Below are positions 7,785 through 15,109 of a DNA stretch of 64,000 bases, in pieces. Origin of the DNA: Aldehydirespirator sp965116665. Lineage in GTDB: Bacteria; Actinomycetota; Acidimicrobiia; Acidimicrobiales; Aldehydirespiratoraceae. The notes below the pieces were generated by a model. That model was not told the DNA's origin, made no database searches, and saw nothing but the letters and a program-made list of their open reading frames with translations. Numbering within the stretch: the stretch's first letter is position 1; every line of letters begins with the position of its first letter. Position numbers and translations under genes: made by a program. Where the stretch lies: assembly GCA_965116665.1 (NCBI GenBank), contig OZ220709.1, forward strand, positions 248,001-312,000, in the 5' to 3' direction.

Positions 7785-8528
7785 GTGCTCGTCGCGAGGA
7801 CGCTTCGTCCCGAGCACCGGTCCGCGCTCATCTGGCTCAACTCGATCTCAGGTGAGGACAGCGGCTTCTTCGGGATCGAGGTTCGCGCCGTCCGAATCGG
7901 TGACTCGCCCGCGGCGGTCCAGCTGGGCGTAGTCGTGGAGCCCGATGACTTCTCACGGCAAGCACGCGCCGTGGCCAAGGCGATGACCGAGACCCAGGCT
8001 CTCTACACCGACTGGTGGGCTGAGTTTCTCCCCGCCTTTCACGAAGCGCACCCAGGTTGGAGCAGCGCCCGCACACCTTCGTCTGCCAACTGGATGTACT
8101 TTCCCAGCGGGAAGAGCGGTGTCCGCTTCGGCCTCAGCTTCGCCTTCCCCGCCGGCGCCTCGAACTACAGCCTCAGAGCAGAGGTGTACGTCGACGACGG
8201 GGCGTCGATGTACCCGTTGCTGGAGGCCCAACGCCTGCGAATCGAAGAGGAATGCAGCCGTGATCTCGAATGGGAGCCGCTTGAGGACGCCCGAGCTTCA
8301 CGGGTCGCGGTGTATCTCGATCCTGCGGACCCAGCAGATCGCTCCAAGTGGCCGGAGTATCGAGCCTGGGCAATCGAGACTCTCGGTCCCGAGAGCCACG
8401 AACCGAAAGGGTCTGTGACGGACGTTCCGCTAGTTGGTTCTCTCGGCCATCCGCCGATCCTCGTCTGGATGATCCCTGAGAAACTGATCGAATGCGTCGT
8501 AACAGTAAGGCTGAGTGCGTCGGAATAG
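7785..8528 (+). CDS. DUF4268 protein, N-terminally truncated
   Basis: The 247 residues match the C-terminal half of DUF4268 proteins: RPEHRSALIWLNSISGEDSG, then FFGIEVRAVRIGDSPAAVQL and the WWAEFLPAF segment. Full-length members carry a preceding nuclease-like half. Here the family-like reading continues upstream of the GTG only to about 7740 (GLEANWAVLVAR), where a TGA closes the frame 24 bases from tRNA-Ala. The N-terminal half is therefore missing, and the gene is probably a remnant, although the rest is intact and could be translated from GTG 7785. Base composition is less GC-rich than its neighbours. DUF4268 proteins often occur in mobile or defence contexts. Confidence 0.6.
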   Translation: MLVARTLRPEHRSALIWLNSISGEDSGFFGIEVRAVRIGDSPAAVQLGVVVEPDDFSRQARAVAKAMTETQALYTDWWAEFLPAFHEAHPGWSSARTPSSANWMYFPSGKSGVRFGLSFAFPAGASNYSLRAEVYVDDGASMYPLLEAQRLRIEEECSRDLEWEPLEDARASRVAVYLDPADPADRSKWPEYRAWAIETLGPESHEPKGSVTDVPLVGSLGHPPILVWMIPEKLIECVVTVRLSASE

Positions 8529-8559
8529 TATATTGAATGCCGTCGTAACAGTATAGTTA
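8490..8559 (+). promoter_or_regulatory. Iteron-like direct repeats upstream of the DUF4143 ATPase
   Basis: Three copies of an 18-19 base unit lie at 8490-8507 (GAATGCGTCGTAACAGTA), 8513-8530 (15 of 18 positions conserved) and 8535-8553 (one inserted base), with periods of 23 and 22 bases. A weaker fourth copy may follow near 8556. The last clear copy overlaps the inverted repeat TAAC-N6-GTTA at 8546-8559. The first two lie in the 3' end of the DUF4268 frame, and the array ends just before the ATPase start, which suggests an operator array. Confidence 0.5.
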
Positions 8560-8581
8560 GCCTCGTCGGGAAAGGGCTGGG

Positions 8582-9850
8582 ATGTACTACCCCCGTATCG
8601 TGGATGACGAACTCGACCAGTTGGGCGCGGAGCTTCCGGCCATCGCCGTAGAAGGGCCGAGAGCGGTCGGCAAGACCGAGACCGCCCTGCGGCGAGCGGC
8701 CACCGTCTACCGTCTCGACGACGGCGACCAGCTAGCCATCGCCGCCGCAGACCCGGCCCGGCTCGCACGCGGCGAGCCGCCGATCCTCATAGACGAATGG
8801 CAGCGCCTGCCGGAGTCGTGGGACATCGTGCGCCGAGCCGTCGACGCCGACCCTCACACGCCCCGGTTCCTGCTGACCGGATCCGCCGCCCCGAAACGGC
8901 CACCTACCCACACCGGGGCCGGGCGCATCGTCTCTGTGCGCATGCGCCCGTTGGCGCTCGCCGAGCGGGGCCTCTGCACGCCCACAGTGAGCCTCACGCA
9001 GCTTCTGGGCGGTACCAGGCAACTGGTGGAAGGAGCGTCGGGTCTGGGGCTCGACGACTATGCAGAACAGATCACCGGGTCGGGGTTCCCGGCTGTGCGC
9101 GGCCGCTCCCAGCGGGCGACACGCGCCTACCTCGACGGCTACATCGACCGCATCACCGACCACGACATCTCAGAGCAGGGCCGCACCTTCCGCAGCCGGG
9201 CGGCTCTCGGACGCTGGATGTCTGCATACGCAGCGGCCACATCGTCGTCTGCTGCGTTCGAGAAGATCCGCGACGCGGCGACCCCCGGTCAGTCCGACAA
9301 GCCCACCAAGGTCACCGCCCTCGCCTACCGGTCCGCGCTTGAAGCGCTGTGGGTGATCGACGACGTGGCGGCATGGCTGCCGACCCGCAACCGGCTGCGC
9401 CGCCTCGCGTCAGCCCCCCAACATCATCTCTGCGACCCCGCCATAGCGGCCCGGCTGTTGTCGGTGACCGCCGAGGCGTTGCTCGACGGCAGCGACGGCA
9501 CGCCGACGGTGTCTCGCGACGATTCCCTGCTCGGCGTGCTGTTCCAGTCCCTCGTCACGCTGTCGGTGCGCGTCTACGCGCAGGCCGCCGAGGCCAGGGT
9601 GTTCCATCTGCGGACCCACGGCGGCGAACACGAAGTCGATCTCATCGTGCAAGGCCCAAACGGGCGGATCGTGGCCCTGGAGGTCAAGCTCGCCGCCACA
9701 GTCAACAGCAGCGACATCAGACACCTCCGATGGCTCGCCGACAGCATCGGCCCCGAACTCGCCGACGCCGCCGTGGTGACCACAGGAACCGAGGCATACC
9801 GCCGCCACGACAACATCGCAGTGATCCCGGCCGCGCTTCTCGGCCCCTAA
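8582..9850 (+). CDS. P-loop ATPase with DUF4143 C-terminal domain
   Basis: A 422-residue AAA-type ATPase. Walker A is GPRAVGKT at residues 25-32 and Walker B is ILIDE at 68-72, followed by a sensor-like LLTGSA at 97-102. The C-terminal DUF4143 part contains EVD at 351-353 and EVK at 367-369, the spacing of a PD-(D/E)XK-like fold. Proteins of this type are widespread, mobile and of unclear function; roles in stress response, toxin-antitoxin systems or DNA transactions have been suggested. The ATG is preceded by a GGGAAAGGG ribosome binding site and the iteron-like array. The gene sits in an accessory patch between tRNA-Ala and the next membrane protein. Confidence 0.85.
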   Translation: MYYPRIVDDELDQLGAELPAIAVEGPRAVGKTETALRRAATVYRLDDGDQLAIAAADPARLARGEPPILIDEWQRLPESWDIVRRAVDADPHTPRFLLTGSAAPKRPPTHTGAGRIVSVRMRPLALAERGLCTPTVSLTQLLGGTRQLVEGASGLGLDDYAEQITGSGFPAVRGRSQRATRAYLDGYIDRITDHDISEQGRTFRSRAALGRWMSAYAAATSSSAAFEKIRDAATPGQSDKPTKVTALAYRSALEALWVIDDVAAWLPTRNRLRRLASAPQHHLCDPAIAARLLSVTAEALLDGSDGTPTVSRDDSLLGVLFQSLVTLSVRVYAQAAEARVFHLRTHGGEHEVDLIVQGPNGRIVALEVKLAATVNSSDIRHLRWLADSIGPELADAAVVTTGTEAYRRHDNIAVIPAALLGP

Positions 9851-9858
9851 CCCCCGAC

Positions 9859-9889
9859 CTACCGGCGCGGCGTTAGAGCGATCCGGTAG
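9859..9889 (+). terminator. Short hairpin after the DUF4143 ATPase
   Basis: CTACCGG at 9859-9865 pairs perfectly with CCGGTAG at 9883-9889 across a 17-base loop, starting nine bases after the stop. There is no T-rich tail, so it may be a weak terminator or an mRNA end-stabilising hairpin. Confidence 0.3.
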
Positions 9890-9972
9890 CGCCCATCACG
9901 CGCCGCGCACGAGGCGCCGCTCGCACGTCGTGGAGTCGTGGACCGCGCCTTGTGGGCTAGGGTCCCGTCGTT

Positions 9973-10992
9973 ATGCAGCCGCGTCGCCGGAACACGCTCG
10001 GTGCGGCGTGCATCGCCGGGGCCGCGGTCGCCTACTCGCTGATCCCGCTGCCGATCCGGTTCGCGGGGGAGGGCTTCTCCGTTCTGGTATTGGGCACGCT
10101 CATGGAGTCTGCTTGCGCGACCATGCTGCTGGTTGCGCTGGCCGTGTCGGCCAGGCCCGTGCTGGGAGCGGGCCCGCTCCAGGCGATGCGTCCAGCACGA
10201 CTCGTGGCGTTGCCTCCCGTCGGGCTGGCAGGCCCGCGTCCGGGCGTGCTCCTGGCGCTGCTGCTGATCACGGCACCCAATGTCCTGCTGTACGCCGGCA
10301 CGGCGGCCCTGCTGCCGCTGGTGGTGTTGTCCTGCTTCTCGGACGGCCTCGACGTCGTGCCCCAGTCCCTTCTGATTGCGCGCTGGAGCGGCAGCAGCAG
10401 AAGCATCTCGACCCGCAGCGCCACCATGATGTGCGGACTGCCGATCGCGGTGGCCGCGGTCGTGTGGAGTCAGACGGCCCCCGGCCAGATCGAGGGAGGT
10501 TCATGGCGGAGCACGGCAGTCGGGTTGGTGCTGGGGGTGCTGACCACGGCTACATACGCCGTGCGGCCATCGGCAGGGATCATCTACGGCGACCGCAGCG
10601 CCCTGGCTCGGCGCTCCGGACGCAGCGCCGTGTCCGCCAAGGAGTACCTCGTCGCCCTGTGGTGGTCGACGTTTGCCGCCTCGGCGGTCAGCGTGCCGAT
10701 CGTGGCCGCGGTTGGGCTGACGTTCGCCCTCGGCGGATTGGGCGCCACCCGCTCGGCGGCATTCGGGGCCGCGTCCGGACTGATCATGGGTTGCGCCCGC
10801 CTGTTGCACCGGGCGGGCAACATCGTCACCGCCGACACGCGCGTCAACAGTTTGCTCTACGCATCGCCGGCGCTGGCAGCCATATGGCTGACGATGGCGG
10901 GCGACCCCATCTACCAACCTGTGCTGTTCGCCGGCGGCATGGTGGTCATCTTCGGACTCAACGCGGCCATCGCAGCAGACCGCAACGGGTAG
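9973..10992 (+). CDS. EamA/DMT-like multi-pass membrane transporter
   Basis: A 339-residue protein with about nine or ten hydrophobic helices, in two halves of similar pattern that suggest the drug/metabolite transporter (EamA) architecture. A short opening MQPRRRNTLGAACIAGAAVAYS resembles the start of this superfamily. Substrate is unknown. TAGGGT at 9958-9963 lies nine bases before the ATG, and no ribosome binding site is apparent, so a leaderless transcript is plausible. The gene ends 26 bases before the convergent stop of the next membrane protein. Confidence 0.6.
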   Translation: MQPRRRNTLGAACIAGAAVAYSLIPLPIRFAGEGFSVLVLGTLMESACATMLLVALAVSARPVLGAGPLQAMRPARLVALPPVGLAGPRPGVLLALLLITAPNVLLYAGTAALLPLVVLSCFSDGLDVVPQSLLIARWSGSSRSISTRSATMMCGLPIAVAAVVWSQTAPGQIEGGSWRSTAVGLVLGVLTTATYAVRPSAGIIYGDRSALARRSGRSAVSAKEYLVALWWSTFAASAVSVPIVAAVGLTFALGGLGATRSAAFGAASGLIMGCARLLHRAGNIVTADTRVNSLLYASPALAAIWLTMAGDPIYQPVLFAGGMVVIFGLNAAIAADRNG

Positions 10993-11018
10993 CGATCAGC
11001 CCGCGCAGTTCGGGGGGC

Positions 11019-12599
11019 TCATTCGCCGCCCGGAGTCCGTTCGGCATCGCAGAACGCCATGCCGTAGCGGTCGAGCATCATCTCATCGAGCAGTCCTTCC
11101 ATCGAGAACGCCAGGTCCTCGAAGGCCGTGATCAACTCGCAGCGGCGGGCGTTGCCCAGATCGGAGGCGTCGTTGCTGGTAGCGGCGATGAGCAGCTCCT
11201 TGGTGACCGTCGGCCGCGGGGAGCGCCCCTCGACGCTGGCCAGCCGCCAATTGAAGAAGAGGGTCACGACAAGGCAGGTGCCGAGGAGGGCGACGATTAC
11301 CTCCACGGCAGTCCGTCGTGCTCTCTGGGATCGGAGCCAGTGAACGACCACCACCGCAACGGCGAATATCAGCAGCGACCAGCCGAACTGCACGAGAACG
11401 GTGTCGCGCCAGGGCTGGCCCACACTGAGGCCCCGCCGCTGGTTGAATCTCGCCAGGCCGATCAGGACCGCGGCCGGCACGGCGGCGGCTGCGCCGACCA
11501 TCAGCAGCGCGACGCCGAGACGCCCCCAGCGAGGTGGGTCGCCATCGGACGCCGCAGCGTTGCTCCCGGTCCACTGGCAGGTCCTGCTGGCCGCCACGGC
11601 AATCCATCCCACCGCGGCCAGCAGCAGGACGGCCATCAGGGCGTTGCCCACCAGGGCGACCAAGTCCAACTGCGTGGTGGCCTGGCCCAGTTCCGAGTTG
11701 TGACGCCAACCGGCGGGCGGCGCCCCGGTGAGCAGCCGGCCAGGCACCAGCTCCAGAGCGTCGATGGAGAGGCTGAGGTCGGTCGCCTCGTAGCAGGCTG
11801 CTCGGCTGCAACGTAGGGCGATCATGATGCGGGCGGGCACGAACACCGACAGGAATCCGATGCTGAACCACATCCAGCGCCTCGCCGCTGCGAGGCGGAT
11901 CGTCTCCGAGACCGTCATCCGCGCGGCCGTGGCCCGCGACACGATGAAGACAGCCGCGAGGATAGGGGCCAGGTACACGAGGTCATAGGTCATCGCGGCT
12001 GCAGCGCCGAGAAGAGCCATGACGCCCGGCTCGTGCCACCCCAGACGCCGGAGTCGCATGTCGCGGTCGCGTGCGATCACCAGCGCCGCCGCGAGCACGA
12101 ACACGGCCGAGCCGGTGAACAACAACGGGAACAGCACCAGCGGGCTGATCCCGCCGTTGGCCACCAGCGTCGTGGCCAAAACCATCGGATAGACGAGCAG
12201 GGCCGGGTGATCGGGCCGGGCACCAGCCGAACGCATCAGCGCGGCTACCACCCCGACGGCGGCGTACGCCAGCGCAGCCACCACGATCAGCCGGATCACG
12301 CCCTGAAACGCATGAGGGGCCAGGCCCGTCGCCTCCGACGCCTCGAACATCGCCGAGTAGACGGTGTTCTCCAGGAAGCGCCCCAAGGGGCGGAACGTTC
12401 CCAGGTCGAGGAACCGGTCGACGTTGCGGAGTGAGAGCTCGGCGGCCCGCCAGGGATTGCCACTGACGCTGTTCGCGGTGCTCACGAACAGCTTCACCTC
12501 GTCGTACTGCAGCGAGAATCCCGAGAACGGCACCGCGACGATGAGCGGAGGCACCGCCATGAACCACGAGCGCCTCGCCGGCCGCCCCGTCAGCGCCAC
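11019..12599 (-). CDS. Large polytopic membrane protein of unknown function
   Basis: A 526-residue protein with roughly ten or more hydrophobic segments and two extracytoplasmic-looking loops, one holding the closely spaced CSRAAC cysteines. The general layout (N-terminal helix, a loop with YDE, then many helices) recalls membrane glycosyltransferases and O-antigen-type proteins, but no decisive motif is visible. The GTG start at 12599 is supported by TATATC on the minus strand eight bases upstream. The C-terminal 60 residues are soluble and acidic. It is monocistronic between convergent and divergent neighbours. Confidence 0.55.
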   Translation of the reverse strand: MALTGRPARRSWFMAVPPLIVAVPFSGFSLQYDEVKLFVSTANSVSGNPWRAAELSLRNVDRFLDLGTFRPLGRFLENTVYSAMFEASEATGLAPHAFQGVIRLIVVAALAYAAVGVVAALMRSAGARPDHPALLVYPMVLATTLVANGGISPLVLFPLLFTGSAVFVLAAALVIARDRDMRLRRLGWHEPGVMALLGAAAAMTYDLVYLAPILAAVFIVSRATAARMTVSETIRLAAARRWMWFSIGFLSVFVPARIMIALRCSRAACYEATDLSLSIDALELVPGRLLTGAPPAGWRHNSELGQATTQLDLVALVGNALMAVLLLAAVGWIAVAASRTCQWTGSNAAASDGDPPRWGRLGVALLMVGAAAAVPAAVLIGLARFNQRRGLSVGQPWRDTVLVQFGWSLLIFAVAVVVVHWLRSQRARRTAVEVIVALLGTCLVVTLFFNWRLASVEGRSPRPTVTKELLIAATSNDASDLGNARRCELITAFEDLAFSMEGLLDEMMLDRYGMAFCDAERTPGGE

Positions 12600-12607
12600 G
12601 ACCCAAA

Positions 12608-12613
12608 GATATA
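12608..12613 (-). promoter_or_regulatory. Candidate -10 box (TATATC), leaderless spacing
   Basis: On the minus strand TATATC ends eight bases before the GTG at 12599, with no ribosome binding site between. It supports both the start choice and leaderless transcription. Confidence 0.45.
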
Positions 12614-12682
12614 GCTGGACGCTCGGCCTCCCGGAGTCTGACCGGCTGGGCTGCGGCGGCCGGCGCGGGTGGCCCAGCGCCG

Positions 12683-12799
12683 GGTTCTCAGGAGGCAGTC
12701 GGCGTACGAAGGGTTCTCAGGAGGCAGTCGGCGTCCGAAGGGTTCTCAGGAGGCAGTCGGCGTCCGAAGGGTTCTCAGGAGGCGAGCGGGCGTCCGAAG
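12683..12799. repeat. 29-base tandem repeat made from the 3' end of a gene
   Basis: Three 29-base units (12683-12711, 12712-12740, 12741-12769) are followed by a 30-base variant at 12770-12799. The variant contains the last codons and TGA of the dehydrogenase-like gene that ends at 12775. The downstream units are copies of that gene end, each keeping the TCCTGAGAACC core. They are direct repeats with no intervening spacers. Confidence 0.9.
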
Positions 12800-13806
12800 G
12801 GCAGCTCGTCCTGCCACGTCGACAGGAACGCCTCCGCGGCGTAGCAGGCGCCCAGGAAGGGACCGTCGTCCGAGGCGAGGGCGTCTGCCATCAGAGCGGC
12901 CACGGCGGCACCGATCTCGGTGTGGAGCTCGTCGTCGCCGGTGTCGGGGCTGCTCCAGGCTGCGATGGACGATCCGGCCAGAGCCACGAAGTCGGGCACC
13001 GCGGCCACGCCGCCCCGCCGGCACACCGCCAGCGCCTTCGACGTGAACGCCAGCCGCCCGCTGGGCACCAGGGCCTGGCACCCCAGGCCCTCAGCCACCC
13101 CGTGGTTGACGATCCCCATCCTGGATCCGGCGAACACGATGTCGGCGTCGATGCCCCACAGCGCGCCCGGCTTGCTCAACCCGTCATCGCTGCCGGCCAG
13201 CGCGCCCAGGGCCTTGTCGCCGTGCGCCGACCAGGCTTCGGCGAGTGCGGTGGGGTCGAAACCCCCGGCCGAGGCCAGCGATCCCTCGGCGGTGGCCAGA
13301 CCCACGATGCGGCCGCCCCGCTGCACCACGGCCGAGGCCAGCGCCGGCCCGCTCGCCGCGAAGCCCTCGATGACCGCGGTCCGGCCGTCGAGGCCGGCCG
13401 CGGCGTCGGCCGCGGCGGCTGCCGAGAGTCCGTCGCACTGCGCCCCGACGGCGTCCAGGCGGTCGGCGTTGCGGGGATCGGTGTCGCGCAGCGGAGCCAG
13501 ATCCTGGTCGCTGACGCCCTTGGCCGCGTCGGGAAGGTATGTGCCCTCAGCCACAAGGGCCGCAGACTCGGCCACAAACGCGGCGACAGCCTCGGCCCGC
13601 GCCGGCGCCTCGGCGTTGATGCCCGCGGAGGCGCCGCTGCGGCGCATCTGCAGCGCCGCGTAGGTGTAGGTCTGGGAGCGGGCCAGGTCCTTGGCCCCGC
13701 CCTGCAGTATCTTGCGGGCCCAGCGCACCGGCCCCGACGCGGTCTCGGCCCCGGCCAGGTCCAGCGCCACGAACGCGTCCACATCGGTGAACTTGTGCAG
13801 TCTCAC
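12775..13806 (-). CDS. Divergent Glu/Leu/Phe/Val dehydrogenase-like protein
   Basis: A 343-residue protein with the layout of amino-acid dehydrogenases. The N-terminal part contains a GPVRWARKILQGGAKDLARS segment and the C-terminal half a Rossmann turn AVIEGFAASGPALASAVVQRGG. In active family members the catalytic lysine lies in a GGAKGGI motif; the equivalent segment here appears to be SGASAGI, so that lysine looks replaced by serine. The protein may therefore be non-catalytic or carry out another reaction on an amino-acid-like ligand. It lies 13 bases after the P450 gene and is probably co-transcribed with it and the sulfatase. Its 3' end is the source of the 29-base repeats. Confidence 0.6.
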   Translation of the reverse strand: MRLHKFTDVDAFVALDLAGAETASGPVRWARKILQGGAKDLARSQTYTYAALQMRRSGASAGINAEAPARAEAVAAFVAESAALVAEGTYLPDAAKGVSDQDLAPLRDTDPRNADRLDAVGAQCDGLSAAAAADAAAGLDGRTAVIEGFAASGPALASAVVQRGGRIVGLATAEGSLASAGGFDPTALAEAWSAHGDKALGALAGSDDGLSKPGALWGIDADIVFAGSRMGIVNHGVAEGLGCQALVPSGRLAFTSKALAVCRRGGVAAVPDFVALAGSSIAAWSSPDTGDDELHTEIGAAVAALMADALASDDGPFLGACYAAEAFLSTWQDELPFGRPLAS

Positions 13807-13819
13807 GGGCGCTCCGGAG

Positions 13820-15109
13820 TCAGGCCGCGCCGTTGAGGATCCGCACCGGCAGTTCCCGGGGGCCGCGTATCTGGCCGGTCGACCACCTCACGCCCTCGGG
13901 ATCGGCCAGCTCGAAGTCCGGGACCCGGGCCATCCACTCCTCCAACGCCACGGTCAGCTCCATGCGGGCCAGATTCGACCCGAGACAACGGTGGATGCCC
14001 AGTCCGAAGGCGACATGGCGGTTGCGCATGCGGTCGATCACGAAGGTGCCCGCGTCCTCGAAGGCCTCGGGGTCGCGGTTGGCCGCCGGGAACGGCAGCA
14101 GCACCCAGTCGTTGGCCCGCATCGACCGGCCAGCGAACTCCGTGTCGGTGGCTACCAGCCGAGCCATGGTCACCGGCGCGTAGAAGCGCAGGAACTCCTC
14201 CACCGCGAACGGCCGTATCTCGGGGTCTTCGATCCAGCGCCTCCGATCCTCCGGATGCTGGGCCATGTGCCACAGCGAAGCGCCGATCGCCGACCAGGTG
14301 GTGTCCACCCCGGCGATGATCAAGAGCCCGCAGGTGCCTCGCACGTGCTCATGCTCCAGTGGCTGGCCCGCGATGGTGGCGTGGGTCATGTGGCTGATCA
14401 GATCGTCTCGGGGTTCCTCGGCCCTCGCCGCGATCAGCTTGTCGAGATAGAAGTCGATCGAGTCCTCGTAGTCGACCCGCAGCCCGGTGCCGGGCGCCTC
14501 CATGATCTGGTGGATGAACACCCGGAACTGGTCGCCGTCGGAGCGGGGCACGCCCAGCATGTCGGCGATGACCCTCACCGGGATGTGCTGGGTGTAGCCC
14601 AGCGCGGCGTCCACGATGTCGGTGCGGCCCGCCTCCACGCCGGCCAGGAGGTCGTCGAGCAACTCCCGGCAGGTCTCGCGGGTGGACTCGCGCTTGGCCT
14701 CGATCGGCTTGGGCGCGAAGGCCGGTAGCAGGAACTCCCGGGCGATGCGGTGGAACGGCGGGTCGCTGGTGATCGGCGGGGCGAACCCGATCGGGGGAGG
14801 GATCTCGGGACGGCCGTCGTGCACCACCACGCCGTTGGAGCTGAACGTGTCGGTGTCCTTGGCGATGGCGCAGACGTCCTCGTGGCGCACCGGCAGCCAG
14901 GTCCCGCCGTAGCGGTCGCTGCGGGCCACCGGGCACTCGGTGCGCAACTCGTCCCAGATCTCGGGGGCCCGGGCCGCGTAGCCGGGGTCGACGTGGTCGA
15001 AGTCGGTGGTCCAGTCGGCTACCGGCGCCCGGGGCTTGGGACCCACATGCGTGTGAGCGCCCGAGTCCCGGGTCGCCTCGTCGGTTGCGGTGCCGGTGGT
15101 GTAGCTCAT
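13820..15109 (-). CDS. Cytochrome P450
   Basis: A 429-residue soluble bacterial P450. The heme-binding loop FGLGIHRCLG places the thiolate ligand at Cys375, the K-helix ExxR is seen in EEFLRF, and the I-helix oxygen-activation segment is AGVDTTWSAIG. The ATG at 15109 overlaps the TGA of the sulfatase gene (ATGA), which fixes the start; a longer open frame upstream is sulfatase coding sequence in another frame. It would hydroxylate a small hydrophobic substrate using ferredoxin partners not found in this window. Co-transcription with the sulfatase suggests a shared catabolic role. Confidence 0.93.
   Translation of the reverse strand: MSYTTGTATDEATRDSGAHTHVGPKPRAPVADWTTDFDHVDPGYAARAPEIWDELRTECPVARSDRYGGTWLPVRHEDVCAIAKDTDTFSSNGVVVHDGRPEIPPPIGFAPPITSDPPFHRIAREFLLPAFAPKPIEAKRESTRETCRELLDDLLAGVEAGRTDIVDAALGYTQHIPVRVIADMLGVPRSDGDQFRVFIHQIMEAPGTGLRVDYEDSIDFYLDKLIAARAEEPRDDLISHMTHATIAGQPLEHEHVRGTCGLLIIAGVDTTWSAIGASLWHMAQHPEDRRRWIEDPEIRPFAVEEFLRFYAPVTMARLVATDTEFAGRSMRANDWVLLPFPAANRDPEAFEDAGTFVIDRMRNRHVAFGLGIHRCLGSNLARMELTVALEEWMARVPDFELADPEGVRWSTGQIRGPRELPVRILNGAA

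Noticed and set aside
7643..9850. An integrative element inserted at tRNA-Ala
   Set aside because: No integrase and no second copy of the tRNA end were found, and the accessory genes lie on the 5' side of the tRNA rather than the usual 3' side. Only a truncated gene supports it.
12364..13836. A 490-codon plus-strand frame
   Set aside because: It runs antisense to a membrane protein and the dehydrogenase-like gene and crosses the 29-base repeats; the product is low complexity.
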